Shown: positions 9,171 through 18,383 of the stretch, piece after piece
How the letters are laid out: each line of letters opens with the position of its first letter
Numbering within the stretch: the stretch's first letter is position 1
Assembly: GCA_003427395.1 (NCBI GenBank)
Contig: BFEA01000039.1
Location: 2,695,047 to 2,721,911, forward strand
Length of the DNA: 26,865 nucleotides
Origin: Chara braunii
Taxonomy: Eukaryota > Streptophyta > Charophyceae > Charales > Characeae
Direction: 5' to 3'
Made by a program: the position numbers and the translations under genes
Notes under the pieces: generated by a model
Seen by the model: only the letters and a program-made list of their open reading frames with translations
Told to the model about the DNA's origin: nothing
The model's database searches: none

Positions 9171-9571
9171 CTGGTTGGTCTTGGGAGGGTTTTTTTCTGC
9201 AGTTTCACTTTCAGCTCAGGATTTCGAAGGTGATCGATGAATAAATCTCGAGCCGCGTTCTCTTCCCGCCCCGACTTGTCTAAGGCAGTCCGAAATCGAT
9301 CTACAAAGTCAGGTAGTAATTTCCCAGGTTCTTGTGGACGGGTTTTTAGTACAAACCAGATAGCATCTTCACTGACCGCGTCAAACCGTGCCAAGAACGC
9401 TCTTTTGAAGGTATCCCAATCTACCCACCTGTGTCATCTAAACCAATCGTGCGCAGTGTTTCGAAGCAGCAGGGTGATGACGCGAGGAAGGTCCTCCGCG
9501 CCATAGCCTTGCGCGACGCTCCATTTGCTTCGCCCATAGGCATCTCCGGTCGGGCTTCGGCAGATCTTTGC
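9155..9571 (-). pseudogene. Gag capsid-like part of element 1
   Basis: The open segment lies between a TAG at 9572-9574 and the stop at 9155, with an internal TGA at 9434-9436. It contains the retrotransposon gag pattern: LLLRNTAHDWF, then W-DTFKRAFLARF, then a region with P-ELKVKLQKK at the end. In the family this domain builds the virus-like particle. It passes into the nucleocapsid frame by a -1 shift at the A7 run. The true N-terminus is not clear: upstream of 9572 another frame is open to 9680, which suggests one more frameshift. Confidence 0.7.
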
Positions 9572-9574
9572 CTA

Positions 9575-9898
9575 GTGACCGGCGGACTGAGGCGGTTAGG
9601 TTGTTTAGCGGCCCTTCCTCTCGCCAGCTCGTCTCACTATTATCAGAACCGACACGTGTCGGCTCCGATACCAACCTCACGCCCCGTGCTGTCTTCCGTT
9701 TGGAGTGCTAAGCGTGTGGAAAAGAGGCCCAAAAAAACAACAAGATGAGAAGTACCAAGGATTTTTGGGAAATTGAGTGTGGGGACACAGACAAAACTGA
9801 AATCCCCCGTGACGGTCCGATGAAGTGAGTCGGTTGCTTTTCGCGCGATGCAGAATGCGCTCACGAATTCGGCGCGAAAAGGAGAGAGGAATACAAAT
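9575..9898 (-). other. Region between gag and the upstream ORF
   Basis: Short open stretches occur in two minus-strand frames, none with a recognisable motif. The part nearest gag (9575-9680, another frame) may be the gag N-terminus displaced by a frameshift. The remainder shows no clear structure. Confidence 0.3.
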
Positions 9899-10531
9899 TT
9901 AATCCAAAAAGTATTGTCGTACTTCCCACCGTGCTACGACTCTTCGTTTAGAGCAAAAAGGTTTCGGCACGCTTCGTGTGTCTCGCTTGCGTATTAAGTC
10001 ATGGCGTCGCTCGCTGGTCAGTTTCGAGTCCGACGTGGAGGGTCTTAGTCGGGTGACTCTTTCTCTATGTTCGTCGTCGTTTCGTGTGCGGTAGTGGAAG
10101 CCATTGGATTCGTAGCGCTCGAAACGCTGGCACTTAGTGCACAGAGTGCGAGGCCAGTGGGGTTCCACTACCGTCCACGGAATGACGATCAACTCGTTAA
10201 AGGGCAACAATATCGAGTAAGGCGGGAAGTGAGTATCGATAATGACAAATCCAGCATCCACAAATCCCGAGCAACGATTTTCAGGAGGGAAGTAATATCG
10301 TCCGCCGATCCGTGCGACAGCTTTTCGTACGTCCCACTCGCATACACGTGTCCTTTCCTCGTCGTAAGGAAAAGGTCGCGTCGGCACGGGAGATACCGGA
10401 GGCTGGCGCCCGATCGAAGGGCGTTCGTCAGTCCACATGTCAATCAATTGCAAAAATCCCGAGACGTCATCAAGGAAAACAACACCCGCACAACAACCAA
10501 TCAATTCTTTTCGACACGAGAGAGAGACCAC
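9899..10531 (-). CDS. Unrecognised 211-codon open frame upstream of gag
   Basis: A stop-free frame (bounded by TAA at its upstream end, beginning with GTG, so no clear initiator) has the same orientation as gag. The residues look protein-like: a central hydrophobic-aromatic region (GRYYFPPENRCSGF, then FPPYSILLPFNEL) followed by CTKC and a strongly basic C-terminal third. No family is recognised. It could be a 5' ORF of element 1, a captured host fragment, or chance. Element 2 is truncated before this point, so conservation cannot be tested here. The opposite strand has a 162-codon open frame across part of it, which lowers confidence. Confidence 0.4.
   Translation of the reverse strand: MVSLSCRKELIGCCAGVVFLDDVSGFLQLIDMWTDERPSIGRQPPVSPVPTRPFPYDEERTRVCEWDVRKAVARIGGRYYFPPENRCSGFVDAGFVIIDTHFPPYSILLPFNELIVIPWTVVEPHWPRTLCTKCQRFERYESNGFHYRTRNDDEHRERVTRLRPSTSDSKLTSERRHDLIRKRDTRSVPKPFCSKRRVVARWEVRQYFLD
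10068..10194. repeat. Imperfect inverted repeat, arms about 32 bp
   Basis: Bases 10163-10194 match the reverse complement of 10068-10099 at about 25 of 32 positions by eye, including 11 identical bases (TTCCACTACCG). The loop is about 63 nt. It could form a stem in the element leader RNA. Confidence 0.5.
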
Positions 10532-11128
10532 TTATCAGTTCGATCATGCACTTAACCGAGGGACCGACCCGCAACTCAGGTTTAGTAAGCCGACGCGGCG
10601 TTGATCCTGGGCGCCTTGTTTTTAGAGGCTGCCCCGTATATCGGTTGCAGATGTCGTGCAGCATAAGGCATATGGCATGGGCGGTGCATTCAGAACCACA
10701 AATCTAAACACTCTTGCATTCTCGAACAAAATCCCATCGAGCGATGAGTCTAATCAATGCAAAAAGGCAAGCATCTACATACATACACCCACTGTGGAAG
10801 GTACGGAAATGACCAGGGGTGCATAGGGCAAAAATCGACCGAGGGAATTGTACACACGCATCCAACATTCTCAAGACAAGAGGATCAATTCCTCGACATT
10901 TGGGGATTACCCAGGAAACTAATGGAAGAGTTCCGGAAGAAGTTCCTTCGCACAGAGAACCCCACAGGTTCATTCTCATTCACGGGAAGGACAAGCTCAT
11001 GACACAGCGTCATTCAACTCAGATAAAGAGAAAAGAGAGAGAGAGAGAGAGAGATGCCAAGATAAGAGATACGGAGATCCGAAAGAAGACAGTCGGCGTT
11101 GCAGCCGTGCACTCACACCAAAAGATAA
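10532..11128 (-). other. Probable 5' leader of element 1
   Basis: This lies between the unknown ORF and the N gap. No coding motif is seen. It contains a GA microsatellite at 11034-11054. By position it should hold the primer-binding site near the gap, but no canonical tRNA complement is recognised. Confidence 0.4.
11034..11054. repeat. (GA)n microsatellite
   Basis: About ten uninterrupted AG/GA repeats (TC on the coding strand of element 1), 75 bp from the assembly gap. Confidence 0.9.
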
Positions 11129-11383
11129 NNNNNNNNNNNNNNNNNNNNNNNNNNNNNNNNNNNNNNNNNNNNNNNNNNNNNNNNNNNNNNNNNNNNNNNN
11201 NNNNNNNNNNNNNNNNNNNNNNNNNNNNNNNNNNNNNNNNNNNNNNNNNNNNNNNNNNNNNNNNNNNNNNNNNNNNNNNNNNNNNNNNNNNNNNNNNNNN
11301 NNNNNNNNNNNNNNNNNNNNNNNNNNNNNNNNNNNNNNNNNNNNNNNNNNNNNNNNNNNNNNNNNNNNNNNNNNNNNNNNNNN
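11129..11383. other. Assembly gap, 255 N
   Basis: A run of N of exactly 255. The next base (11384) starts the same sequence as base 1 of the window. The missing part should include the U5 end of the 5' LTR and the primer-binding site. A single further N is at 22110. Confidence 1.
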
Positions 11384-12459
11384 TCACCCCGTTGACGCAA
11401 ACTCGACGTGGTTCGCCCAGATCCCACAGTCCGTCAAGGCGATCAAGCGCGCAACCGGCCAGCCTATCGTCAGCCCGAGAGGACTTTCCGACTCGTACCA
11501 AACACTCTGCCTAGCCACTGCTTCCCGGAAGCTGGCTTGGGAGTCGAGAACGTAAGAGAGTTTTGCGGACGTTCTTGCGGAGGGAGAAGGTAGGGGGAAA
11601 GTCGGGGTGTAAGACAAGAAGCAGGAGGAGAAGACTTAGCAGGGAGCGCGCTGCGGAAGCCATGTTAATCCTTCAGAACCCAATGGCCGGCCAATCAGAT
11701 TCGTCGCGCAATAGGAAGATCCTCTTGTTCAACGCGTCTGATTGGTGAGCAGGGGTGATCGGAGGATTAACCGGGATCCGTGAGTAAAGGTTGATGAGCG
11801 GGAAGAGATAAAGCACGAAAAGCAGCGCGAGACGGGTCCAAGATTCAGACGATCAAGAAAGAGAAGCAGGCGCGCAAAAAGCAGAGAGGGAAAAACAGTT
11901 GCGAGAGGAGGAGGAGAAGAGGGGGAAGGGAGAGGGGAGAGTGCGGGGGAAGGATGGCGCGGGAAATAAGGAGGAGGATGCTCGCATGCTCGGTGCCGAC
12001 AGCAAGAGAAAAAGGCACCGAAACAGTTACAGCTTGCCTATATCCTACACCAATTCAAAAATTGAAATCACCATATCCGCACGCGAAAGTCGACGTGGGA
12101 AAAGAAAATCCTATGCCTATCCGTATTCTCGCAAAATTCCTAGAGTTTTCTTGGATGTGACCGCGAACATCCATGCAAGGAAAAAGATACGTCGGGCTCC
12201 GGTTATTCCGTAATTCCTAACTGTCGAGCCCGATTCCCAGTGCGCTCGCTAAGGCGCGGAAAATTTCCCGTGCATTTTTCGAATTGCAAAAAGGCAGAAT
12301 TCCAAAAATCAATAGAACTTTCGAAAAATGGGGGTTAAAACAATGTGCCTGAAATCAAGAAACGCGACGAGGGTTCAGTGGGGTCGGTATGGTACACAAG
12401 GGGGTATTGGGCCAAGGGGGTACGAGAGATAGCACGGGGTCGGGAAGTAGTTCGTCACA
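11384..12459 (-). repeat. 5' LTR of element 1 (inner end lost in gap)
   Basis: It matches 1-1105 along its length with scattered substitutions and one 29-bp deletion near 11578 that removes the TATA-like box. On the minus strand it begins TGTGACGAAC at 12459, after which the flank (GTCGC on the plus strand) is unlike that of the 3' LTR. The inverted CCAAT pair is kept. Confidence 0.8.
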
Positions 12460-12780
12460 GTCGCTGGTGGTGGTGCAGTGAAACTCTCTAAGACACAGTC
12501 GATTCTCTATTAGGAAGGGGAATCTCTGTCGAAGGCTCTCTTCTATCCAAGGGGTGAAGTATTTCGGGTTGTACAACGACTCTAAGCTCTCGGAGCGTGT
12601 CATTATGTCATCGTAGAGCTGCGAGATTCCTGAGGGCGGGTCTGTGCCGATTGCGATCACCGTGTGTGAGCACGTGCAGGCTGTGCGAATCGAGTCGCGC
12701 TTACATGTGTTCACACGGGATGATGGCTTCGTTGCTAACGCAGAATGACCATCTTTAATTAGGTGATATCCCCGCAGTTG
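12460..12780 (-). pseudogene. 107-codon open frame cut by the LTR of element 1
   Basis: The minus-strand frame is open from just after TAA (12781-12783) to the LTR edge, where TGTGACG starts exactly at a codon boundary. The translation looks natural rather than low-complexity (for example QLYDDIMTRSESLESL and YFTPWIEESLRQRFPFL). There is no good initiator, so it may be an internal exon or a fragment of an older element. No family is recognised. The other half would lie left of the window. Confidence 0.4.
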
Positions 12781-12783
12781 TTA

Positions 12784-13300
12784 GCCTTGTTATGTGAGGT
12801 TTGGTTGTGAATCGATGTGTGGGGACACGTGTAAGTGCGCAGAGCAGATCATACTTACGCTCGTCTCTACAAGGCGCTCGCTGGTTTCCGGACAAGCAAC
12901 TACTCGACTATCTAATCATTCCGTAATTTTCGAGTATGCAAGATGCAAAAACCACAACAGCTTGATCAGAAGATAAGCACAAAGGGAAACAACATTGATG
13001 ACTACGCAAAATTCCTACCTCATTTACAAGTGCATCAAGATGGTAAACAAAGGCAAGGATCAGGCAGAAAGACAAGCAAACAGACACGACATCCATTCAT
13101 ACACCAAATCCGGGATGGGAAATCGCAAAGATAAGTGTGAGCGAAAAACCAAGTCCAGAGTCCGAAAAACAGAAACGGGCAAATCGCCCTGAGCCGAAAT
13201 CAAAATTTATATACACGAGACGAGAGGGAGAAAAGATAAAAGAAACAACAAATCCGCGCCCATCAACCTCAACTCCCTCTTCCTCTTCCTCTCTCTCAGA
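12784..13300. other. Spacer between the two elements
   Basis: No gene is supported. A minus-strand TATATAAAT is at about 13204-13213. The region may be host flank or remains of another element's leader. Confidence 0.4.
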
Positions 13301-14354
13301 TGCGGACAGTCCATCGTCTCGCACCAACCCACGAAGTCGTCACCCCACTTAGTCCGCCCACACCTGTCAGGTTCGCCCTCGCCCACAGTCTGTCGGTGTC
13401 CGCATCAACCCCGTACGTTTGGCACCAGCTCGTCGGGTCGACCGACTCCCACTTCAACTCACCTCTTACTTCACTCGTGAGCTGACCCTCACTGATCGCG
13501 CTATCCCGAGCTTCCACTTAGCTGGTTAAGAGAGCTAATTAATCGCACAACCGAAATTTATAGCGTGCATGCATGCGCGAAGAACACGGAATTACAAGGA
13601 CTTAGAAAGAAGATTAGAGAAGGAGCGCTTACGTTCTGCATGGCCCGATCGCGGCGTGGGGGACACAACCGCTCTCCACGCACCGATCCGATCATGCAGA
13701 CCGCGACTACCAAAACACAGCGAAAAGAAAGAGAAGAAAGGCAGGAAAGGCGAAACACAAGAAAAAAGATACAATTACAATGGCGCCCACCCAAAATTAC
13801 AGTTACACACACGATTAAAGACGCCGACTAATCAGAGTTTCGTTGCAGCCGCACGAAGAAGCGCGTAAGCAAAAAGCGTCGCGCGGCCCAGAAGAAATTC
13901 CTAATTACAAAATTCCTAAATTCCCTTCTAACACAGGAAAAGACAGATAGCACAAATTCCGAAAGGAAAGTTCGAAATTCCAAGAGCCATCGGGGCTTGA
14001 CAAGATTCGAAAAAGAATTCAAAAAGAAAATTCAAAAGAACGAAGCAAATCCCCGCGCGATGTTCGCGCCTAAATTCCAAAATCGAAACAAAAGAAGCGA
14101 CGTCAACAATTTTTAATCGCGCGTATGACAGCGCGTCAGCCATTCAACCAACCAATCAACCGATCGTCCCGGGACACGCCCAGTTCCGAACCCAACCATC
14201 GAAAAAGGAGACGACAAAAAAAACGAAGCAGTAGGGACACCAATGCAATTTCCTCCCTATCCCGATCTCCCGTAATTGGTCTGTTCTTCCCAGCTTAAAA
14301 CCCCTCATTGCCATCGTGCAGGAAGTCGCGCGCTGCAGAAATCGGTTCGTAACA
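13300..14354 (-). repeat. 3' LTR of element 2 (left edge approximate)
   Basis: The minus-strand start TGTTACGAACC at 14354 parallels TGTGACGAAC of element 1, and the 24 bases inside it are conserved between elements. A U5-like block at about 13369-13400 matches element 1 bases 27-57 (GGTTCGCCC and CCCACAGTC), and TCACCCC at 13340-13346 matches base 1. U3 has diverged almost completely. No second copy exists in the window. Confidence 0.65.
13556..13562 (-). promoter_or_regulatory. TATA-like box in LTR of element 2
   Basis: TATAAAT on the minus strand, about 800 bp from the LTR start, at a position comparable to the 199-205 site in element 1. Confidence 0.45.
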
Positions 14355-14598
14355 TATGTGAGGCCCAGGGGGTTCCAATATTAGCAAGCTCCTGCTTGCT
14401 TGTTGACACGTGTCGATCTCTCTAATCGATCGATACGGGAAACTTTTCCTTTTGTGCCACTTACCGTTCGAATGAGTGTGGACGTCATCTAGTGTGGCAA
14501 ACACAGCTCTTAACTACTAATTCCTCAGGAAGGGCCATTGGCAGTCAAAGGAGGGGATCACACGCGTCATCGCAGTGATACACGCACCAATCAACCGA
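14355..14598 (-). other. 3' spacer of element 2
   Basis: Non-coding between the ORF-Z stop and the LTR. Bases 14355-14378 are conserved with element 1, including AGGGGGTTCCAA on the plus strand. Confidence 0.5.
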
Positions 14599-15234
14599 TC
14601 ACCACTGTCCAGTGGGGAGAGGGAAGGGAAGATGGTACATGGGGGCATGGCGAGTGGGAGGGTTAATCAAGAGAGGGGGTAAGAAACTATCCAACCTTGC
14701 CACCGTTTCCAGAAGTTCTTGGTATCGAACGATCCGGTGGAAGCGGGGAAAGCGATTACCACTATGGGGGAGGGAAGCGAGATAGTCCGGGTACAGGGTG
14801 GTAAAGGTGCGGAAGAGGGCTGCGTGGAAATAGTCGTAGTTTTCGCATGCGGGGGTAGTCCCCTTAATCATGCAGTAAACTTCGACCACATTGTGGCCTC
14901 GCCACGCGACGCTCAGGAGAAGGATATGGAGATAGAAGTCAGGGAGGGCGCATCGGGTCGAGGGGTGGGGATGTAATGTGACAATAAGACAGGTGGCATA
15001 GAAGAAGTGGAAGGTGTCGAAGGGGAAGGGGTTATGGGGGAAGACGACGCGGGTAGTATCCTGGCGGAGGGTGAGATGGTCAAGGGGACGGCGGGATAAC
15101 GACCGGGGACGAAGCTCGATCCCCCGCATCAGTAGGGGCTCGAACTGGTGGACGGTCGGTGGCAGAGGGGGAGGGGGATCGGCCCCGTCGTCGCCTTGCC
15201 GGTGCAGCCGAAGTCTCGGCAGGTGGGTCCCCAT
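14599..15234 (-). CDS. ORF-Z, uncharacterised 211-residue accessory protein of element 2
   Basis: It is open from ATG 15234 to the stop at 14599. It aligns with 1512-2141 over its whole length: Pro-rich N-terminus, MRGIELRPRSLSRRPLDHL, FPHNPFPFDTF, VEVYCMI, LFRTFTTLYPDYLASLPH and FPRFHRIVRYQEL. The ATG has the same GA-GATGG context as in element 1 and lies 155 nt inside ORF-Y. It is intact even though ORF-Y and pol of this element are broken. No known domain, signal peptide or membrane segment. This might be a particle, RNA-binding or regulatory factor; nothing in the sequence decides. Confidence 0.65.
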   Translation of the reverse strand: MGTHLPRLRLHRQGDDGADPPPPLPPTVHQFEPLLMRGIELRPRSLSRRPLDHLTLRQDTTRVVFPHNPFPFDTFHFFYATCLIVTLHPHPSTRCALPDFYLHILLLSVAWRGHNVVEVYCMIKGTTPACENYDYFHAALFRTFTTLYPDYLASLPHSGNRFPRFHRIVRYQELLETVARLDSFLPPLLINPPTRHAPMYHLPFPLPTGQW

Positions 15235-16164
15235 CCTCGGGTTTGGGCGGCTCTGGATCTCGGGCCAGATCGTAGGTGAGCTGCTGATTGGCTTCGCTGG
15301 CGAATTCCAGCTATCGTTTTCCGACCGCGATCTCTTCTCTCTTGCGTGCCACCTAGGGGTCTTCCGCCTGCGCGCCCACTTGCTCTCCTTCTTCCGGCGC
15401 GACCTCCCACTCCGATTCCTCCGACTCTAGCTCTTCCTCTTCGTCGTCTTGTTCTTCTTCTTCCTCCTCCTCACTTTGTTCCCCTTCGCCATGCTCGCTG
15501 TAACTCCTCTCTTCGGGAGTTTCTTCCTCGTCGTCTCCCTCCTCTTCTTCTTCTTCTTTTGCTACTGCTTCTTCTTCTTCTGCTACCGCCTCGTCCTCGG
15601 TGGCCGTTCGATCCCGGAAGTGGGCGGGATCGATGGTCTCCCGTGGGCTCAGATAATCCCGCTGCGACGACGGGTTGTGGTCGTTTCCCGACTCCTCAAG
15701 GCACGCTGACCACTGAAGATACGGCGCGAAGGTCCGCGTGAGAACGTGCGGGACCGGGCTCTTTTCACTTTGCGAGACGATCTCCAGGGAAGATCATCTG
15801 CTAGCTACGCGAGTGGGACCATAAGCTCCATGACGATCGGTTGGTGATGACTAGGCTGCACCGATCCGAACAGGAATCCGAGAAGATCACCTTCCACATC
15901 CGTTGTCCAGGCCTGGATAATCAGCCACTCCAAGTATTCGCTCCACTCGCGATGGTCTTCGTTCCTTGTCCACGTGATTCGAACCCTGACCAGGCACACC
16001 GAAAGCTCGACGAAGTGCTCACGCTAAAGTCTCCACTGTCCAGGATCGAGAAGGGGGACTGCAAGCGGCTCTAGGCAAAAAGAGAGACGAGGGTGGAGAC
16101 TAGATTGCCAGAAGGTGGGGAAGAGAGATGGGAGGGCGAAAGTGGAGAGTTAGGAGTGGTTCAT
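15080..16164 (-). pseudogene. ORF-Y of element 2, broken
   Basis: The ATG at 16162-16164 overlaps the ORF-X stop as ATGA. It is homologous to the intact 353-residue ORF at 1990-3051: conserved FPTFWQS-LHPRLSL, the GDLLGFLFGSV block, a Glu-rich region encoded by the CTT/CTC-rich stretch 15430-15600, and the RRRRGRSPSPS tail ending VVIPPSP at 15080. Breaks: TAA at 16150-16152, TAG at 16024-16026 (Trp in element 1), TAG at 15805-15807 (Gln in element 1), a frameshift shortly after, and two further TAG codons between the acidic region and the tail. Confidence 0.6.
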
Positions 16165-16643
16165 CGGGGAGGCTGGAAGGGAATAAGCTCTGGCAGCACC
16201 ACCGCTGGGTCGTGCTGGAATGCTTGGATCCCTGCGAGCTCAACGCCGTCGGTGGGGAAAAGATTATCCCCTCGGCGCGTAAGAGAGCGGTTCCACTCCA
16301 TGGCCAGTTGCTGCGCCCACTTCCTCAGTGACGTCCGGATGGCTGTATGCCGGAGCGCATTGACCGTACTGATGTCGCCGCTGAAGCCGACGACCGTGGA
16401 CACGTGGCTAATCCCCGGAGCTGATCGCCGATGGACAGCCACATCTTCTGCCAGTACCACCGCCTCAGGACTCCCTGAGAATCGGAATTCAGTCGCTGCA
16501 TACACTCCCAAAGTGCAGAATAACTTTGCCAGTCGTAGGAGGTCCTGGTTGAGTCGTGGATGGCACACCTGCAAAATCGCCGAGATGTAACCCCGTGGCG
16601 TTAAGAGTTGGTCGCCGAGGGCTTGCTCCGTGAGAAAGCTCAT
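16161..16643 (-). CDS. ORF-X, uncharacterised 160-residue accessory protein of element 2
   Basis: It is intact from ATG 16643 to TGA 16161. Its ATG overlaps the integrase-frame TGA (16640-16642) as ATGA, and its own TGA overlaps the ORF-Y ATG. The residues are mixed alpha/beta-like in composition, with Leu-rich helices (LNQDLLRLAKLFCT), FRFSGSPEAVVLAEDVAVHRR, GDISTVNALRHTAI and a tail ending IPFQPPR. It is conserved with 3048-3527. No recognised family and no membrane segment. The position directly after integrase is where env-like or extra ORFs sit in other Ty3/gypsy lineages, but nothing here is envelope-like. Confidence 0.65.
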   Translation of the reverse strand: MSFLTEQALGDQLLTPRGYISAILQVCHPRLNQDLLRLAKLFCTLGVYAATEFRFSGSPEAVVLAEDVAVHRRSAPGISHVSTVVGFSGDISTVNALRHTAIRTSLRKWAQQLAMEWNRSLTRRGDNLFPTDGVELAGIQAFQHDPAVVLPELIPFQPPR

Positions 16644-18383
16644 GGTGATGGTGGCGGGGACGGGGGGTATGAGAAAGAACGAGATGACGAAGGATAGACA
16701 GGTGATAAGCAGTCGTCGTCCTCTTCTTCAGCGGAGGAGGAGTCGGATGAAGGCGAAGATGGGGAAGAAGGAAGGGGACGTAGATAGGACACGTGGCAGA
16801 TTATCGGGCGAGCCGATCAACTGCCGGAGACCTCAGGCGCAAGCCGCACGGTGTTCACGCCGTTCGGTCCGAGCTCAATCACGAAGAATCGCCCGAAGAA
16901 TCGTGGCGCTAGCTTACCCTGACGAGCACATTTCCTCACCTGCACGATGTCCCCCAATTTGTACTCGGGCCGTGGACCTGCGTTCCCGTTCCGGGCCTCG
17001 TAACTTCGGACCTGTCGGTCGTGGGCCAACTCGGTCATTTTCTGGCGCTTTTGGGCCAGCCTGGGAAGGGACTGTTCCATTAGCTCTAAGTGCCGCTTGG
17101 CCTTGTCCCGGACCATGGCCCTTGTGGGCCGCCAGTTCAGAGTTGACTCATCGGGAAGGCTTGGTATCGAAACGCAAGCGACGCTATTGGTCCTTAATTG
17201 GAAGGGGCTCAGGCCCGTTGATTCGTGGGGCGTTCCGCGATGGACCGCAAGGATGTCGTCGACGATATCGGGCCAAGGCCTCCAATCCCGTGCCGCGATG
17301 TTTTGTCGCAGCACTGTCTTTATCACCCTATTGGCGTTTTCTACCATCCCATTGGATAGTGACATGTGGGGCGCGGTATTCCGCACAACGATACCGTGTA
17401 TGACCAAATTCCTCAACACTTCCCCTCTGAATTTCGCCCCGTTATCGGTCAGGATCTCTTCTGTGTCCTGGTGCATCCTGAAAAAACGGTTAACATACCG
17501 CGCGATTTTAGTGGCTTGCCGCGTGCGACATGGGCAGGCCTCAATCCATTTCGAAAAATGGTCGACAAATACCAACAGGACTGAATATTCACAGCTATTG
17601 GGGTACCACAATATCGGTAGTATCCATGCTAACCCTTTGAAAAGGCCACTCAACTACCGTCGGCACTATCGATCTCGGAGGCTGAATCGGCCTCTTATCA
17701 GCAGCGCAGACTTGACAGTTTGCGACCATGAATTTCACATCGTCCCGAATATTGGACTAGTACCATTCATTTTTGTCGATTGTTGACTCTGTAATCCGTA
17801 CGACAAAATGGGCTGCCGTTTCCTCGTGCGCTATCTTCACCCAGCCATACCTCATGAACGGGTGCGGTACAACCATCCAAATCTCACTGTCGTCTGTTTT
17901 CCACTTTTCTAACCTACCCTCGACTCAGCGATAATCCCGAGCCCTTTCATTAGCCCTCCTTCGATCTTCTTTAGTGAAATCCTGGAGGTGGTTACCCACT
18001 AAGGTAGCAATCAGAGCGATATCGGTCCATACTTCAGCCCTTCTAAACTTCCGGGTCTTCTCCAACCCTTCCAATGTGGCATCCAAAAAGCGAGCCTCGG
18101 TCGGGATCTTGTCAACCCGACACAAGGGGCACAACCACGGCTTACTGTTATTTCTGTATTGGATACACGAGCCATGGGCTCCTGCGACGCATTGTCGACA
18201 GTCTACCCATTCTGCATAGCCTTCCCCGTTAGGACGCATGCAGACCGAATACAGGCAAGAAATGGCTTCCCATAAATAACAAAATTTATCAGGCAAGGAA
18301 ATAAGAGATGAGGAGGAGAGGGGAGAAAGAGGGGTTACGGGATTACCTCCGTCACCCAGTGCCACCGGTCTGCTTCTTGCCAC
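16640..18383 (-). pseudogene. PHD finger-integrase of element 2, decayed
   Basis: The frame begins before 18383 with a PHD finger (18120-18281) whose ligands are C35, C62, C65, H70, C73, C85 and C88; position 38 is Trp instead of the second Cys. Next are RRAEVWTD, TGA at 17925-17927, HHCC with TAG at 17757-17759 (both stops replace Trp present in element 1), and SMDTTD. Then a small out-of-frame deletion near 17610 moves the core into another frame: VFVDHFSKW, LTDNGAKF and SNGMVENANR. The C-terminal domain has LGDIVQVRKC, with TGA at 16817-16819, then the acidic Ser-rich tail to 16640. Enzyme chemistry is as in element 1. Confidence 0.8.

Larger units (their letters stand above)
1..12459 (-). 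mobile_element. Element 1: Ty3/gypsy-class LTR retrotransposon with PHD finger and three extra ORFs
   Basis: The order on the minus strand is 5' LTR (11384-12459), leader, unknown ORF, gag, protease, RT, RNase H, PHD finger, integrase, ORF-X, ORF-Y, ORF-Z, 3' LTR (1-1105). Protease-RT-RNase H-integrase is the Ty3/gypsy order. The two LTR segments match over about 1.08 kb with, by eye, about 4% mismatches and one 29-bp indel, so they plausibly belong to one insertion. The left end lies outside the window and the inner end of the 5' LTR lies in the N gap, so neither the full LTR, the primer-binding site nor the target duplication can be seen. At least eight in-frame stops and one frameshift make it non-autonomous now. 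The N gap leaves a chimeric assembly possible. Confidence 0.85.

Noticed and set aside
4067-9436. TGA reassigned as a sense codon, given many in-frame TGAs
   Set aside because: TAG and TAA also occur in frame, different amino acids are replaced (Arg and Trp), and the other element has ordinary sense codons there; decay is simpler.
10067-10555. 162-codon plus-strand frame
   Set aside because: It is antisense to the minus-strand frame 9899-10531, is Arg/Ser-rich with no motif, and is opposite to the element's coding strand.
11100-11128. Primer-binding site next to the gap (TGGTGTGAGTGC on the minus strand)
   Set aside because: It begins TGG, but I cannot match it to a specific tRNA 3' end, and the LTR edge it should adjoin is in the gap.
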